This document shows positions 19,092 through 26,895 of a stretch of 64,000 nucleotides of DNA, one piece after another. The DNA is from Cryptosporangium minutisporangium. GTDB taxonomy: Bacteria > Actinomycetota > Actinomycetes > Mycobacteriales > Cryptosporangiaceae. Position 1 is the first letter of the stretch; each line of letters opens with the position of its first letter. The position numbers and the translations under genes were made by a program. Location of the stretch: assembly GCF_039536245.1 (NCBI RefSeq), contig NZ_BAAAYN010000017.1, positions 123,801-187,800 on the forward strand, in the 5' to 3' direction. Below the pieces are notes generated by a model. The model saw nothing but the letters and a program-made list of their open reading frames with translations. It was not told the DNA's origin and did not search any database.

Positions 19092-19218
19092 CTCATCTCT
19101 CCCGGGTCACCGGGACGGAAGTGGCACCTGTCGCACCTGCCTCGCTGTACGCGAACCGCATGGATGCGATGGTTGCCGGGGCTTCACCGGGCCGTGTCCC
19201 TCTGCCCCTCTGGATGAG
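19092..19218 (-). ncRNA. SAM riboswitch (SAM-I/S-box class) upstream of thrC
   Basis: On the minus strand the P1 5' strand CTCATC (19218-19213) pairs with GATGAG (19097-19092). Between them are the conserved blocks AGAGGGGCAGAGGGA, GGCCCGGTGAAGCCCCGGC, CAACC, and GGTGCCACTTCC, then a P4-like hairpin (TCCCGG-TGA-CCGGGA) and GAGAGATGAG. These match the SAM-I core. The Shine-Dalgarno GAGG (complement of 19091-19094) shares bases with the 3' strand of P1, and the ATG is 12 nt beyond. P1 closure by SAM should therefore block ribosome access, i.e. translational control. Confidence 0.93.
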
Positions 19219-19398
19219 TTCCGTATGCAGTTGTGTCGTCCAGTTTACGGCGCCCTCCCCGCTCTGCGTCCGCTTGCTCCCAACCGCTGGGAGTTGTCTA
19301 CCTCACTGTGCAGACAGTGATCACACAGCGAAGCGGACGCCGCGCGCAGCGACGTCCGCATCAGCAGTTGCTTTGCAGTTGTACTTACTACGGACCGC
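19219..19398. other. thrC promoter region and small hairpins
   Basis: No gene. TCACTGT-GCAG-ACAGTGA (19303-19320) and CTCCCA-ACCGC-TGGGAG (19277-19293) are short hairpins downstream of spo0M and upstream of the riboswitch. Either could terminate spo0M transcription or bind a regulator. Confidence 0.35.
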
Positions 19399-20190
19399 TC
19401 AGCTGAAAAGGCCGCGGCGTTGGGTGAGGATCTGCAGGTGCTCGTGGAGCCACTGCTCCCAGTTGAGCTGCTCGGCACCCGCGTACTGCACCGTGAAGCG
19501 GTTGTACGCGTCGCTCCCCGAGCTGAGGAACCCGCCGCGCTTGTCCAGCTCCAGCAGCACGTCCATGGACTGCGGACCGGAGATGAACGTGACCTCGAGC
19601 TCGTTGATCGCGCCGGCGTACTGGTGCGCCGGGTAGAACTCGATCTCCTGGAAGAACGGCAGCCGCGAGCCGTACAGCGTCCCGCGCTCCAGGTCGGCAC
19701 CCTTGAACTGGAAGCCGAGCCGGCTGAACGCGTCGAGCAGCCGGGCCTGGGCCGGCAGCGGGTTCACCTGGATCGGGTCCATGTCGCCCTTGTCCAGCGC
19801 ACCGGCCAGCTCCAGCTCGGTGCGGACGCCCAGCTGCATGCCGTGCAGCGGGTAGCCGTTGACGCTCGTCACCGGCGTCTCCCACGGCACCGCGAGCTCG
19901 AACGGCACCGCGTGGTGCGCGCCGGGCTGCAGGCTGAAACGGTGCCCCAGGTGCAGCCGCTGGAACGCCATCATCGTGTTGTGCTCGTAGTCGTCCCCGC
20001 CGACGGTCTCGCCCTCGACCTCGACCTTGGCGACCAGTTCCAGCTCGACCCGGTCGACGACCATCTCGACGTTGCCACCGCTGATCCGCACCTCGCCGCG
20101 GAGCACATCGCCCGGCCGGGTGTGCGGGGAGGCGAGCACGGTATCGACGGAGGCCCCGCCGCCGAACATCGCCGAGAGTTTCTTGAACAT
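19399..20190 (-). CDS. spo0M: Sporulation-control protein Spo0M (arrestin-like)
   Basis: 263 residues of the Spo0M family, an arrestin-like beta-sandwich found in bacilli and actinobacteria and linked to sporulation or cell-cycle control. Diagnostic stretches are MFKKLSAMFGGGASVDTVL at the N-terminus, GYPLHGMQLGVRTELELAGA in the middle, and FYPAHQYAGAINELEVTFI. The ATG at 20190 is preferred to the GTG one codon before because AAGG then lies 8 nt away. Flanking 235 bp upstream is gene-free. Confidence 0.9.
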   Translation of the reverse strand: MFKKLSAMFGGGASVDTVLASPHTRPGDVLRGEVRISGGNVEMVVDRVELELVAKVEVEGETVGGDDYEHNTMMAFQRLHLGHRFSLQPGAHHAVPFELAVPWETPVTSVNGYPLHGMQLGVRTELELAGALDKGDMDPIQVNPLPAQARLLDAFSRLGFQFKGADLERGTLYGSRLPFFQEIEFYPAHQYAGAINELEVTFISGPQSMDVLLELDKRGGFLSSGSDAYNRFTVQYAGAEQLNWEQWLHEHLQILTQRRGLFS

Positions 20191-20393
20191 CACGCGATCC
20201 TTAACGTTGCTGAGATGGGCTACTGCCGTGCCGGGTGCGACACCGCGAACAGCAATCGAGGAGCTTGCTGACGCGCCGTCATAATCGCAGCCCGCGCCCC
20301 AGAAAGGGACGCACTCGTCAGGGATGCGACTACCGGATGATCGCCCCTGCCGAGCCCGGACCGACGAATACCGGATACCGGCGCCGGTCGCTG

Positions 20394-20419
20394 CGGCCAG
20401 CCGGGGAAATTCCTGGCCG
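20394..20419 (-). terminator. Terminator of the ABC permease unit
   Basis: CGGCCAG (20394-20400) pairs with CTGGCCG (20413-20419) over a 12-nt loop, 6 bp after the permease stop on the minus strand. Short stem, so moderate support. Confidence 0.5.
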
Positions 20420-20425
20420 GTCCGC

Positions 20426-21331
20426 TCAACTCACGATGTCTTTACGCAAGAAACGCCACCACGCGAGCGCGAGAAAGACCGTCGTGTACACCACGGCCGA
20501 TACCGCACCCTTCACCATGTCTTCCGCGTCGATCGGCGAGGAGAGCAACGCCAACCATGCCGTTCCGTAGCGGGTAGGTAGCAGTCCGCGAAGATCGCCG
20601 AGCGCGGTGACCGCCTCGAGGATATTCGAGATGATCCACAGCATCACCGCACCCCCGACCGCGCCCAGCGGCGCGTCGGTCCGCACCGACAGGTAAAACG
20701 CGAGCCCGGCGACCGGCAGCAGAGTGATCGCGATGTATCCGACCGCGAGCACGATCCGGCCGAGCGCTTCCCACGCCGGGATGTCGACGCCCAGCTGCGT
20801 GCGCAGCGGTTCCCAGCCGAACGCGATCGTCCCGGCGATCATCGCGACGGTCGGCAGCAGCAGGAGCGCGAACGCGCTGTAGGCGAGGCCGACCGTCAGC
20901 TTCTGGCGCAGCAGCCGCCCGCGCGGCACCGGCGAGGCCAGCAGGTAGCGCAGCGTTCCCCAACTCGCCTCGCTGGCCACCGTGTCCCCGCAGAACAGCG
21001 CGACGACCACCAGCAGCAGGAAGCTGGACGCCACGTAGACCGCGAAGAGCGTGAAGTTCGCGCCGCCTGCCGTCGCCACGTCGGCCAGGCTGCTGCCTTC
21101 CTCCGCCGAGTCGGGATCGTCGGGGACACCGATCTTGAACGCGGCCACCAGGATCAGCGGCAGCACGACCAGGAAGCCCAGCGCGATCTGCGTGCGGCGC
21201 CTGGTCAGCTGGCGCAGCACCTCGGCGCCGAAACTGAGCGTCCGCCCCGGCCGGTACGCCGCCGGCCCACCGGCGGCCCCGGAGGCGTCCGGCGCGACGT
21301 CGGCCGTGCTGCGAGTCTGCGGCTCGGTCAT
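20426..21331 (-). CDS. ABC-2 type transporter permease
   Basis: 301 residues, six predicted membrane segments (FLVVLPLILVAAFKIG, FTLFAVYVASSFLLLVVVAL, LLLLPTVAMIAGTIAF, ILAVGYIAITLLPVAGLAFY, LGAVGGAVMLWIISNI, AVVYTTVFLALAWWRF). ABC-2 membrane components of this type carry the motif WGTLRYLLASPVPRGRLL on the cytosolic loop after TM2. Its ATG overlaps the stop of the upstream fusion gene by 4 bp, so the two are translationally coupled and almost certainly one exporter. Substrate unknown. Confidence 0.88.
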   Translation of the reverse strand: MTEPQTRSTADVAPDASGAAGGPAAYRPGRTLSFGAEVLRQLTRRRTQIALGFLVVLPLILVAAFKIGVPDDPDSAEEGSSLADVATAGGANFTLFAVYVASSFLLLVVVALFCGDTVASEASWGTLRYLLASPVPRGRLLRQKLTVGLAYSAFALLLLPTVAMIAGTIAFGWEPLRTQLGVDIPAWEALGRIVLAVGYIAITLLPVAGLAFYLSVRTDAPLGAVGGAVMLWIISNILEAVTALGDLRGLLPTRYGTAWLALLSSPIDAEDMVKGAVSAVVYTTVFLALAWWRFLRKDIVS

Positions 21332-24273
21332 CGGCCCTCCCCCACGAGCTCCAGGAACACGTCTTCGAGACGACGCCTGGCGACCAGGCGCTCCACGCCG
21401 ACCCCGGCGCCGACCAGTTCCCGGACGACGTCGCTGCGCTCGGCACCGGCCAGCTCGACGACGAGCCCGCGCCCGTTCGGGTGGACCAACGCTATCCCCG
21501 GCATCGACGTCAACGCGGCGAGCGCGGCGTCCCGATCGCCGTCGGAGACTTCGACCAGGACCGACCGGCCCTCGCCGACGATCTCCGCGACCGTTCCGGC
21601 GGCGACGCCGGTGCCCTTGCTCATCACGACGACGTGACTGCAGACCTGCTCGACCTCGGCCAGCAGGTGCGAGGAGACCAGCACGGCCCGCCCGTTGGTG
21701 GCGTACCGGGAGAGCACCGCCCGCATCTCGGCGATCTGCGGCGGGTCGAGTCCGTTCGTCGGCTCGTCCAGGACCAGCAACTCGGGCAGGCCGAGCATCG
21801 CCTGCGCGATCGCCAGCCGCTGCCGCATGCCCTGGCTGTACGTCTTCACCTGCCGGTGCACGGCGGCGCCGAGTCCGGCGATCTCCAGCGCCTCCTCCAG
21901 ATGGGCGGCCTCGGCCGGACGTCCGGTGGCCTGCCAGTACCGGTGCAGGTTGGCGAGGCCGGAGAGGTGCGGCAGCAGACCAGGGCCCTCGACGAACGCT
22001 CCGATCCGGGAGAGCACGGGCGCGCCCGGCCTGATCCGGTGACCGAACACCAGGATCTCGCCGCCGGTCGGCCGGATCAGGCCCATCAGCATGCGCAGGG
22101 CCGTCGTCTTGCCTGCGCCGTTGGGGCCGAGCAGACCGACGACCTGGCCGGGCTCGACCGTGAACGACAGGTCGCGGACCGCGAGGTATCCGTCGCCGTA
22201 GGCCTTCCGCAGCCCGCGGACGACCAGCGGCAGCCCGGCGGCGTCCGAGTCGACGGCGACTTCTTGCCGTCGGCGACGCAACCGGACGACCAGCACCGCG
22301 GTGGTCACCCCGAGGACGACGGCGGCGAGCAGACCCGCCAGCGCCCACAGCCAGGCCCCGGTCGCGTCCGCGACCGGCACCGGACTGACCTGGGGCAGCT
22401 GCAGGCTGTTGGCCTGCACGGAAACTTGGTAGACGACGGGCGCGGGCGGCCCGGCGTACGCCTGGTCGGCGGTGGCGACGACGAGCCGGATGCTGTGCCC
22501 GGCCTCGAACCGGTGCCCGATGGTCGGCAGCGAGACCGTCACCAGCGGCGCGGTGCCGATCGCATCGACGCTGCGCGGCAGGCCGGTCAGTCTGATCGGT
22601 GCGACCGAACCGCCCGGCAACGTGGCCCGGCCGTCCGCGTCGACGTCGTAGAGCTTCAGGAAGAGCACGGCTTCGCCGGTCGGCGAGGCGGCACGGAGCC
22701 GGACCGTGGGAGCGCCCGCGACGTCCACCGAGCGGGGCAACTCCACCCCGCTGTACGCGGCGAACTGGCCGGGCACGTCGATGCCTGCGCTGGCGAGTCG
22801 GCTGGTCAGGGCGCCCGCGCCGGGGAGCGAGGAGACCCCGGCTGGCGTTCCGGCCGGTGGGTTCGCGACCGGCTGCGGGCTGATGCCGTTCAGCCGAACG
22901 CGGTACCCGTCGCCATCTGACCCAGGCCGGTAGTCGTCCAGCGTGTAGATCCGGGTGGTCGGCCGGGTGTCCCGGACGCTGATCGCACCGGCGGTCGTGT
23001 AGCTGAAGTCGTCGGACGGTGCGGGGCCGGTCTCGTCCAGGTAGTGCCGCAGCCAGGCCAGCGTCATCTCGTCGACACGATCGGCCTCCCGCGTCGAGGC
23101 GGTCGCGTCGTGTCCGCCCGCGTACCAGGCGACGCTGACCGGTGTCCCGTTAGCCGCGATGCCGCGCGCGTTGGCGTCGGCCTCGGAGAGCGGGAACAAC
23201 GTGTCGGCCTGGCCCTGGATCAGCAGCGTCGGAGCGTTGATCCGGTTGAGCACGCTCGCCGGGCTCGACCGGCGAAGTCGTTCGACGATCGCCGGGGTGG
23301 CCCGGCCGGACGTCGCAGCTTCGAGGTAGAGCCGGCAGAGGTCGGGGGCGAACCGCCCGCACTGGACCAGTTCCTCGGCCTTCGACGGGTCGACGGTGCT
23401 CGGGTCGATCTCGCCGTTCTCGTCCGGCCGGGCTCCCAGCAGCGCGGCGAGGTCGGCGACGCTGGTGGCACCCCCGGCGCTCGCGCTGCCGAAGAACAGC
23501 CCCGCCCAGGAGCGCTTGAACACGCCGTCGGCGGGCCCTGCCCCGGTGGATTCCGGGAAGAACGCGGTCGACAGGTCGTTCCAGGTGATCTGCGGGACGA
23601 TCGTGTCGACTCGCTGGTCGTAACCGGCGAGCAGCAGGCTCAGCGCACCACCGTAGGAGCCTCCGACCGCGGCCACGCGCGGGTCGCCGTCGGCGTCGCG
23701 CCGGACGTCGTCGCGGTCGGCGAGCCGGTCGATCAGCGCGCGGGCGTCGTTGACCTCGTAGTCCGGGTCGTCGAGCGAGATCGTGCCGCCGGAGCGGCCG
23801 AACCCGCGGGCGCTCCACGTCATCACGACGTAGCCCTGCCCGGCCAGGCGGCGTGCGTCGGCGGCGACGCTCGCCTTGCTGCCGCCGAAGCCGTGGGCCA
23901 GCAGGATCGCCGGTGCGGGGTCCTTCGCCGTCGCGCTCTCCGGGACGTAGATCGTCGTGTCGAGCTCGATCGGTTCGTTGCGACCCGGACCGGACTGCAC
24001 GGTGACCATCGCCGCGTCTGCGCGCACCGGCTCGCCCTCCGGCCAGCGGATCCACACCACCAACGCGGCGATGGCGGCGATCACGGCCACCGTGGTGACG
24101 ATTCGTCGAGTAGTGACCACCGCACGCCAGCCGGTGCGCGCCGGCCCAGGCATGCCGCGGGCCGGGTGCCCGTCCGCCGGGTGCCCGTCCGCCGGGCCCT
24201 CGCTCGCTGAGGTCCCGCTCGCTGGGGTTTCGTCCGCGGCACCGTCCGCCCGGGAGGGCTGGTCTTGGCTCAC
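21328..24273 (-). CDS. Fusion: extracytoplasmic alpha/beta hydrolase + TM + ABC transporter ATPase
   Basis: 981 residues in three parts. (1) A cytosolic 50-residue tail with a DGHPADGHPARG repeat, then a membrane segment (about 58-76). (2) An extracytoplasmic hydrolase of the X-Pro dipeptidyl-peptidase/CocE type at about 90-630: ILLAHGFGGSK, nucleophile elbow GGSYGG with Ser206, LLIQGQADTLFP, His in YAGGHDA, followed by a C-terminal jelly-roll. (3) A second membrane segment (about 640-663) and a complete ABC ATPase at about 681-981: Walker A GPNGAGKTT, signature YSQGMRQRL, Walker B LLVLDEPTNGLD. The domain order puts the hydrolase outside and the ATPase inside. Its partner permease is the next gene. 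Confidence 0.9.
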   Translation of the reverse strand: MSQDQPSRADGAADETPASGTSASEGPADGHPADGHPARGMPGPARTGWRAVVTTRRIVTTVAVIAAIAALVVWIRWPEGEPVRADAAMVTVQSGPGRNEPIELDTTIYVPESATAKDPAPAILLAHGFGGSKASVAADARRLAGQGYVVMTWSARGFGRSGGTISLDDPDYEVNDARALIDRLADRDDVRRDADGDPRVAAVGGSYGGALSLLLAGYDQRVDTIVPQITWNDLSTAFFPESTGAGPADGVFKRSWAGLFFGSASAGGATSVADLAALLGARPDENGEIDPSTVDPSKAEELVQCGRFAPDLCRLYLEAATSGRATPAIVERLRRSSPASVLNRINAPTLLIQGQADTLFPLSEADANARGIAANGTPVSVAWYAGGHDATASTREADRVDEMTLAWLRHYLDETGPAPSDDFSYTTAGAISVRDTRPTTRIYTLDDYRPGSDGDGYRVRLNGISPQPVANPPAGTPAGVSSLPGAGALTSRLASAGIDVPGQFAAYSGVELPRSVDVAGAPTVRLRAASPTGEAVLFLKLYDVDADGRATLPGGSVAPIRLTGLPRSVDAIGTAPLVTVSLPTIGHRFEAGHSIRLVVATADQAYAGPPAPVVYQVSVQANSLQLPQVSPVPVADATGAWLWALAGLLAAVVLGVTTAVLVVRLRRRRQEVAVDSDAAGLPLVVRGLRKAYGDGYLAVRDLSFTVEPGQVVGLLGPNGAGKTTALRMLMGLIRPTGGEILVFGHRIRPGAPVLSRIGAFVEGPGLLPHLSGLANLHRYWQATGRPAEAAHLEEALEIAGLGAAVHRQVKTYSQGMRQRLAIAQAMLGLPELLVLDEPTNGLDPPQIAEMRAVLSRYATNGRAVLVSSHLLAEVEQVCSHVVVMSKGTGVAAGTVAEIVGEGRSVLVEVSDGDRDAALAALTSMPGIALVHPNGRGLVVELAGAERSDVVRELVGAGVGVERLVARRRLEDVFLELVGEGR

Positions 24274-24379
24274 GTCCCCACCCTAGGTGGGCGTTCCTGA
24301 GAGTCGGCTGACCTCTCAGGCGCCTGTCAGCTCCGGTTGGAAACGTCAAAAGCTTGCGGGAGACCGCAGACTTGCTGAC

Positions 24380-26785
24380 GTGACCACTGAGCCACCCTCG
24401 CTAACCCTTACCGCTAGCTTGCGTTCGGCCGTGCTCGACGCCCGGCGCGGTGTGGTGCGGCTCCATCCGGAGGTACTGGCAGCGCTCGACCTGCGCCCCG
24501 GCGACCCGGTGCTGCTGCGGAGCGCCGAGCGCACTTCCGCCGGGATCGCGGCCGCGAGTGAACCGGGCTCGGCGCGTGGGTTGCTGCTCGCCGACGACCT
24601 GACGATGGGCAACCTCCGGGTCCGGGACGGGGCGCCGGTCGACGTCAGCCCCGCACCGGTCCAGGCCGCCCGCACGATCACCCTGGCCGGGGACGCCACC
24701 GTGGTTGCTGCGGTCTCGCCGGAGATGCTCCGGCTGGCGCTGCTGAGCAAGGTGGTCACCAGCGGGGACGAAGTGTCGTTGCTGCCGCAGGACCTCGACC
24801 CGACCCATCCGCACCGCCCGCTGGTGGAGACCGCCCGGCGGAGCCTGTCCAACACGGTCGGCAGCGGCTGGACGGCCGCGCTGCTCACTGTGGTGTCCGC
24901 CGAGCCGGAGACGGCCGCGCTGGTCACACCGGACACCGTGGTCACCTGGTCGGAGGGTTCCGGCGGCGGGGTGTGGGGAGCCGGGCGGACGGCGAGCCCG
25001 GCCTGGTCGGCTGCGGGTCCGCGGGGCTCGGGCAGCGCGAACAGCGGGCTCGGGACCCCCGGTCTGCGCGCGAGCGGCCTCCCCGGAGCGACCGGAGCCG
25101 GGGGCGTCTCCGGAGCCGCGGGGGGCGCTACCGGCGCGTCGAGCGTCCGACCGAGCACGGGAACCGACGAACTGCAGCGCCTGTTCGGCGAACCCGGAGC
25201 CGCGGTCGACGACGAGCCCCGGCCGCCGGAGGAGCTGATCGGCCTGCGCAGCCAGGCCGGCCACCTGACCGAGCTGTTCGACCTCGCGTTCCACCACCGG
25301 GAGGTTCTCGACCGGCTGGGCACCACCGTGCAGCTCGGGGTCTTGGTCACCGGGCCGCCCGGCGCCGGGAAGTCGACGCTCGTCCGGTCGGTCGCGCAGG
25401 CCACCGGCGCGGCCGTGCTACGGATCTGGTGCCCGGGACTGGCTGCGGTGTCCCCCGACGCCGCCGCGGACGTGCTCCGTCGCGCCACCGCTCGGGCGAC
25501 GTCCGAGCAGCCGACCGTGCTGCTGCTCAACGACGTCGAGGCGCTGGCGCCGCGGACCGATCCCGGGCCGCTGGCCACCGTGCTCACCCAGCTGATCGCC
25601 GGTCTGGCGGGCGCCGGACGGACCGCGGTGGTCTGCACGACGAGTAGGCCGGAGGACGTCGACGCCGGTCTGCGCCGCCCCGGCGTGCTCGACCACGAGC
25701 TGCGGGTACCGATGCCGGACGCCGCCGAGCGGCGGGAGCTGCTGTCGCTGTTCACCCGCGCGCTCCCGGTCGCCGACGACGTCTCGCTGGACGACATCGC
25801 CGCGCGGACGCCCGGGTTCGTCGCCGCCGACCTGGGCACGCTGGTGCGCGAGGCCGGCGTGCGGGCGGCGATCCGGCAGCGGAACGACGACACGCCGCAG
25901 ATCGCGAAGACCGACTTGGAGGCCGCCATCCAGTCGGTACGCCCCACGTCGATGGCTGAGTCGACGCTCGAGGTCGCGTCGCTGTCGTTGGACGACGTCG
26001 GCGACATGAAGGAGGTCAAGGAGGCGCTGACCGAGTCGGTGCTGTGGCCGCTGCGCTACCCGGACACGTTCACCCGGCTGGGCGTCGACCCGCCGCGCGG
26101 CGTGCTGCTCTACGGGCCACCCGGCTGCGGCAAGACGTTCCTGGTGCGGGCGCTGGCCGGCACCGGGCAGGCGAACGTGCTCGCGGTGAAGGGCGCGGAG
26201 CTGCTGACGAAGTGGGTCGGCGAGAGCGAGCGGTCGGTGCGGGAGCTGTTCCGCCGGGCTCGGGAGGCCGCGCCGACGCTGATCTTCCTCGACGAGGTGG
26301 ACGCGCTGGCGCCGGTCCGCGGTCAGGCCACCGACGGCGGCACGACCGACCGCGTGGTGGCCGCGCTTCTCACCGAGCTGGACGGCGTCGAGGGGCTGCG
26401 TAACGTCGTCGTGGTGGGCGCGACGAACCGCCCGGACATGGTCGACCCGGCGCTGCTGCGGCCCGGCCGGTTGGAGCGTCTGGTGTTCGTGCCGCCGCCG
26501 GACGCGGAGGCGCGCGCGGACATCCTCCGCGCCGCCGCCCGGAAGGTGCCGCTCACCGCCGACATCGACCTGGACGAAGTGGCCGTCGAGCTCGACCGTT
26601 TCTCGTCAGCGGACTGCGCGGCGCTGGTTCGCGAGGCGGCGCTCGCCGCGATGCGTGAGTCGATGGACACCGCCGAGGTGACCGCCGCCCACCTGCGTAC
26701 CGCCCGCGGCCGGGTCCGCCCGTCGCTCGACCCGGTGCAGGTCGCGCACCTCGCGGCGTACGCGGAGCACCGGGAGAGCCGCTGA
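24380..26785 (+). CDS. Double-AAA ATPase, CDC48/VAT-like
   Basis: 801 residues from a GTG at 24380. There is an N-domain with a double-psi-like LHPEVLAALDLRPGDPVLL, a Gly/Ala/Ser-rich linker (about 195-265), then two AAA modules. D1 has Walker A GPPGAGKSTL (about 325-333) but its Walker B is LLLNDVEAL, with Asn384 where Asp is expected and Asp in the Glu place. D2 has intact GPPGCGKTFL (about 579), LIFLDEVDAL (Asp638), sensor GATNRPD and arginine-finger region LLRPGRLERL. It is an unfoldase/segregase; D2 is the likely motor. An upstream GTG (24287) would crowd the divergent promoter. Downstream is a strong hairpin. Confidence 0.9.
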   Translation: MTTEPPSLTLTASLRSAVLDARRGVVRLHPEVLAALDLRPGDPVLLRSAERTSAGIAAASEPGSARGLLLADDLTMGNLRVRDGAPVDVSPAPVQAARTITLAGDATVVAAVSPEMLRLALLSKVVTSGDEVSLLPQDLDPTHPHRPLVETARRSLSNTVGSGWTAALLTVVSAEPETAALVTPDTVVTWSEGSGGGVWGAGRTASPAWSAAGPRGSGSANSGLGTPGLRASGLPGATGAGGVSGAAGGATGASSVRPSTGTDELQRLFGEPGAAVDDEPRPPEELIGLRSQAGHLTELFDLAFHHREVLDRLGTTVQLGVLVTGPPGAGKSTLVRSVAQATGAAVLRIWCPGLAAVSPDAAADVLRRATARATSEQPTVLLLNDVEALAPRTDPGPLATVLTQLIAGLAGAGRTAVVCTTSRPEDVDAGLRRPGVLDHELRVPMPDAAERRELLSLFTRALPVADDVSLDDIAARTPGFVAADLGTLVREAGVRAAIRQRNDDTPQIAKTDLEAAIQSVRPTSMAESTLEVASLSLDDVGDMKEVKEALTESVLWPLRYPDTFTRLGVDPPRGVLLYGPPGCGKTFLVRALAGTGQANVLAVKGAELLTKWVGESERSVRELFRRAREAAPTLIFLDEVDALAPVRGQATDGGTTDRVVAALLTELDGVEGLRNVVVVGATNRPDMVDPALLRPGRLERLVFVPPPDAEARADILRAAARKVPLTADIDLDEVAVELDRFSSADCAALVREAALAAMRESMDTAEVTAAHLRTARGRVRPSLDPVQVAHLAAYAEHRESR

Positions 26786-26801
26786 CGCGGAGCACCGGGA
26801 T

Positions 26802-26828
26802 CCGCTGACCCCCATTGGGGGTCAGCGG
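26802..26828 (+). terminator. Terminator after the CDC48-like gene
   Basis: Perfect 12-bp stem CCGCTGACCCCC / GGGGGTCAGCGG with an ATT loop. It sits in a tandem duplication of the gene end: GCGGAGCACCGGGA occurs at 26764-26777 inside the gene and again at 26788-26801 after the stop. Confidence 0.8.
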
Positions 26829-26895
26829 AATCTCCGGAGCGTCCGTACCATCCGCCCCAACAGAGGTCCGAGGAATTCGTCCCGGAGGCGCAGTG

